This document shows, piece by piece, positions 61,704 through 64,000 of a stretch of 64,000 nt of DNA. This stretch comes from Bacteroidaceae bacterium (lineage in GTDB: Bacteria > Bacteroidota > Bacteroidia > Bacteroidales > Bacteroidaceae): assembly GCA_902362375.1 (NCBI GenBank), contig CABIVS010000011.1, forward strand, positions 62,001 through 126,000, in the 5' to 3' direction. The notes below the pieces were generated by a model. That model had not been told where the DNA came from. It saw nothing but the letters and a program-made list of their open reading frames with translations, and did no database searches. The number at the start of each line of letters is the position of its first letter. Positions within the stretch are counted from its first letter, which is position 1. The position numbers were made by a program, and so were the translations under genes.

Positions 61704-63776
61704 TTATTTTATGTCTAGTTCAACATCATCTATCCAGATTACTCCATCTGATTTTCCTACATAAAATACTAGCTGATAATTTCCATTCTCCTTGATTGGA
61801 ATATCTTTGAATTCGAAAGTACGGACATCAGTAGTAAGGGAAAGGGGGGCATCAATGAGCTTTGTAGCCAGGTTCTGCTCTCTCTCCAATCGGAATATAA
61901 TTGGGGTCTTTTTTTCTGCTTGTACTTTGAATCTGATGGAGACCTTTTCTCCGGCTTTGGCATTGAACATCCATTTCAGAAATCCATTTGCCGGTTTGTC
62001 TCCACTTTTTTTGATATCGATACGGGCTGTTTTGTCTCCACTGATTGTATGGGCACTGTCTATAGAAAAATAGATTTCTGCTGTGTTGGTAACACCATAC
62101 TTCCAGTCGCCAAAGTTATCATCGAATTGTCCGTTTATACACCGACGTTTGTAATCGCGTCGACGTTCTCCATAAGAACGTGTATCCAGTGGGAGTGCCT
62201 CCACTTTGTCGGCCCATTCTTTCCAGGCTGCGTATAATTCATTCTTTTTTTGAGGATAAGTGGTCGCAAGATCATTTAGCTCTGTCGGATCCGCGTTCAT
62301 GTCATATAAGTGAATGGCGTTTTCGTCAAATGATTGCCCTTCGATCACTTTGGTGACTATCTTCCATTTTCCCTCTCTTACAGCAATATTGGCTTCATGC
62401 TCCCAGAATGTTTTCCCGCGTTTTGTGTTTTTTCCAATGAAATTCGGTCGGAGACTGACTCCTTGCATCGGAACAATGGTATGTCCTTTATATGTGGTAG
62501 GATAGGATGCTTTACCGAAATCTACGCATGTGGCCATGATATCTGTGATATGTCCGTATTCATTAACGAATGAGTTATCGAGCTTTTGGGAGATTCCTTT
62601 CGGATAATGAACAATTAGAGGGGTCGCGATTCCACCCTCATTGGTATGGTGTTTATATTCTTTGTAAGGCGTGCTGCTTACATTCGCCCAATTTCTGCGG
62701 TAACTTTCGAAAGTATCTTCCTTACCATCTACTGCCTTTCGTTTTCCGCTACTGATAAATTCAGCACAGGCTCCATTATCACTTAGGAACATAATAATTG
62801 TATTGTCCAGTTGCCCCTTTTTACGTAGTTCTTCTACAACACGTCCTACTCCTTGATCCATTGCATCAATTTGGGCTGCATAAATAGCCATGCGCATGGC
62901 TAATTCTTTTTGTTCTTCCTTTGAAAGGCTATCCCAGGCCGGAACAGCTTCATCGCGTGGAGACATTTGCACGTCTGGAGAAAAGAGTCCCATTTTTTTC
63001 TGGCGTTGGAAACGGGTCTCACGTAGTTGATCCCATCCTGCTTTGTAGACATCCACATATTTATCTATGTCTTTTTGTAGAGCTTGAAGTGGCCAGTGTG
63101 GTGCAGTATATGCCAGATAAAGAAACAAAGGTTTTTCTTCGAATGAATGCTGTTTGATGAATATTGCGGCACTGTCACTGATTGCATGCGTAAAATAGAA
63201 TGTGCCGTCTTTAGGGGAATGAAACTGTTGATTGTTCCGGTTATACTTCATATTGAAATAGTTGGCTGCTCCTCCTACGATACCATAAAATTCATCAAAT
63301 CCCCGTTGGTTGGGCCAATGTTCCTGAACGCCTCCGGAATTTTTTCTTTCGCTACTGACGTGCCATTTACCGCTCATATACGTACTGTAACCTGCACTTT
63401 TTAAAACTTCAGCAATGGTTACACATTCGTTGTTGAGGCATCCCTGGTAGGGAGGACGTTGCATGTTGGCAGTAGTCATCCAGCCCATTCCTGCTTGGTG
63501 TGCGTAAAGACCTGTTAATAGACTGGCACGTGTCGGGCAACTTCTGGCTCCATTATAAAACTGTCGATAACGTAATCCCGCGCTTGCCAATTTATCTAAA
63601 TTCGGCGTTTGTATCTCTCCACCATAACAACCGATGTCCGAGTATCCCATGTCATCCGCCAAAATAAGGATGATGTTCGGACGATTGTCTGTTGTTTGAG
63701 CCTGGCAACAATTGGTCAGAATCTAGGGTAATGCAGGCAAAACTGCCAGATAGATGTTTTTTCTGTTCATTTCCAT
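61704..63776 (-). pseudogene. S1-family sulfatase with C-terminal carbohydrate-binding-like domain, amber codon in signal peptide
   Basis: Reading from ATG 63776 gives MEMNRKNIYLAVLPALP, then TAG (63723-63725), then ILTNCCQAQTTDNRPN and the sulfatase body. The frame is otherwise intact, so TAG replaces a likely Trp (TGG) in a lipoprotein signal with lipobox LTNC. The body has ADDMGYSDIGCYGG, maturation motif S-C-P-T-R in GARSCPTRASLLTGLYAHQ, MSGKWHV and FLSDNGACAEF. The last ~135 residues (from DDNFGDWKYGVTNTAEI) look like a jelly-roll CBM-type domain, unusual for sulfatases. Restart at TTG 63660 would keep the metal Asp pair but lose export; restart at ATG 63648 would lose both. Readthrough or an assembly error are alternatives. 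Confidence 0.8.
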
Positions 63777-63942
63777 TTTGTATTAGGTGTGAGTATTTAA
63801 AGTTACCTTGGGATATAGAGAACGGTCGCTAAATTACGTCTCTTTCATGTTTCTCCATTAGAAAAAATGTTCATAGTTTCTGTATTTATGTGTTCCGTCT
63901 TATATTTTTCCCCAATGACATGCAGTATTTCAAGTAAATCAC

Positions 63943-63950
63943 TACTTTTG
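63943..63950 (+). promoter_or_regulatory. -7 box for a gene starting at the right edge
   Basis: TACTTTTG on the + strand, perfect TAnnTTTG, 38 bases before an ATG at 63989. No clear -33 box. Confidence 0.45.
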
Positions 63951-63988
63951 TAATAAACCTTGAAAGTATTAATATAATAGATAAGAAT

Positions 63989-64000
63989 ATGAGCATCGAA
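63989..64000 (+). CDS. Possible start of a gene cut by the right edge
   Basis: ATG followed by Ser-Ile-Glu up to the window end. Supported only by the upstream -7 box and by the orientation change: it would be divergent from the sulfatase cluster. Product cannot be judged. Confidence 0.3.

Noticed and set aside
39168..63776. Sulfatases read as inactive because Cys is replaced by Ser in CxPxR
   Set aside because: Ser-type sulfatases are the normal active form in Bacteroides, matured by anSME.

Overview
The window looks like a chromosomal segment of a gut Bacteroides species (B. thetaiotaomicron/ovatus-like). The basis is several SusC/SusD pairs, two giant hybrid two-component systems (HTCS), Ser-type sulfatases, many Bacteroides-type promoters (TAnnTTTG -7 boxes) and a typical Bacteroides housekeeping set. 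No rRNA, tRNA, insertion sequence, prophage or CRISPR array was recognised.

Layout. (1) 1-8153, + strand: end of a polysaccharide utilisation locus (PUL) with a SusC C-terminus, a SusD, a heparinase II/III-superfamily lipoprotein and two tandem paralogous surface-type lipoproteins. It faces a convergent HTCS (8423-12448) across a strong terminator. (2) 12.7-25.0 kb: mostly housekeeping genes: Na/Pi-type transporter, ThrRS-like/uridine-kinase-like nucleoside kinase, small membrane protein, CE7-type esterase, M24B aminopeptidase, then rpoN - PAP2 protein - gcvH - purE - ispG. (3) 25.0-28.0 kb: an orphan AAA ATPase of the DUF234 type with a nested palindrome at its promoter, then about 1.6 kb without protein genes. 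That stretch holds a 22-bp-phased array with dyad symmetry, two copies of one hairpin bracketing it, and two apparently terminated structured RNAs on the minus strand. (4) 28.0-36.7 kb: an outer-membrane barrel protein, a Zn/Cd P1B-ATPase with a Fur-family regulator and an operator-like repeat in its promoter, a lipoprotein, a TonB receptor plus DUF4249 lipoprotein pair, and malate dehydrogenase. (5) 36.9-63.8 kb: a large sulfatase PUL. It has GH2, GH43, five S1-type sulfatases, two SusC/SusD pairs, a DUF1735 lipoprotein and its own HTCS (42184-46206). One sulfatase carries an in-frame amber codon inside its lipoprotein signal peptide.

How the genes work together. In both PULs the HTCS is expected to sense a released oligosaccharide in the periplasm and switch on the neighbouring operons. 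SusC/SusD pairs import glycan fragments, and the lyase, glycosidases and sulfatases depolymerise and desulfate them. All five sulfatases carry Ser at the formylglycine position, so they need an anSME maturase encoded outside the window. The PUL2 substrate should be a sulfated glycan but cannot be fixed from sequence alone.

The most unusual region is 26.39-27.77 kb: the 22-bp array, its bracketing hairpins, the nested palindrome and the two RNA candidates. These are described from direct reading of the bases. Their functions are inference.
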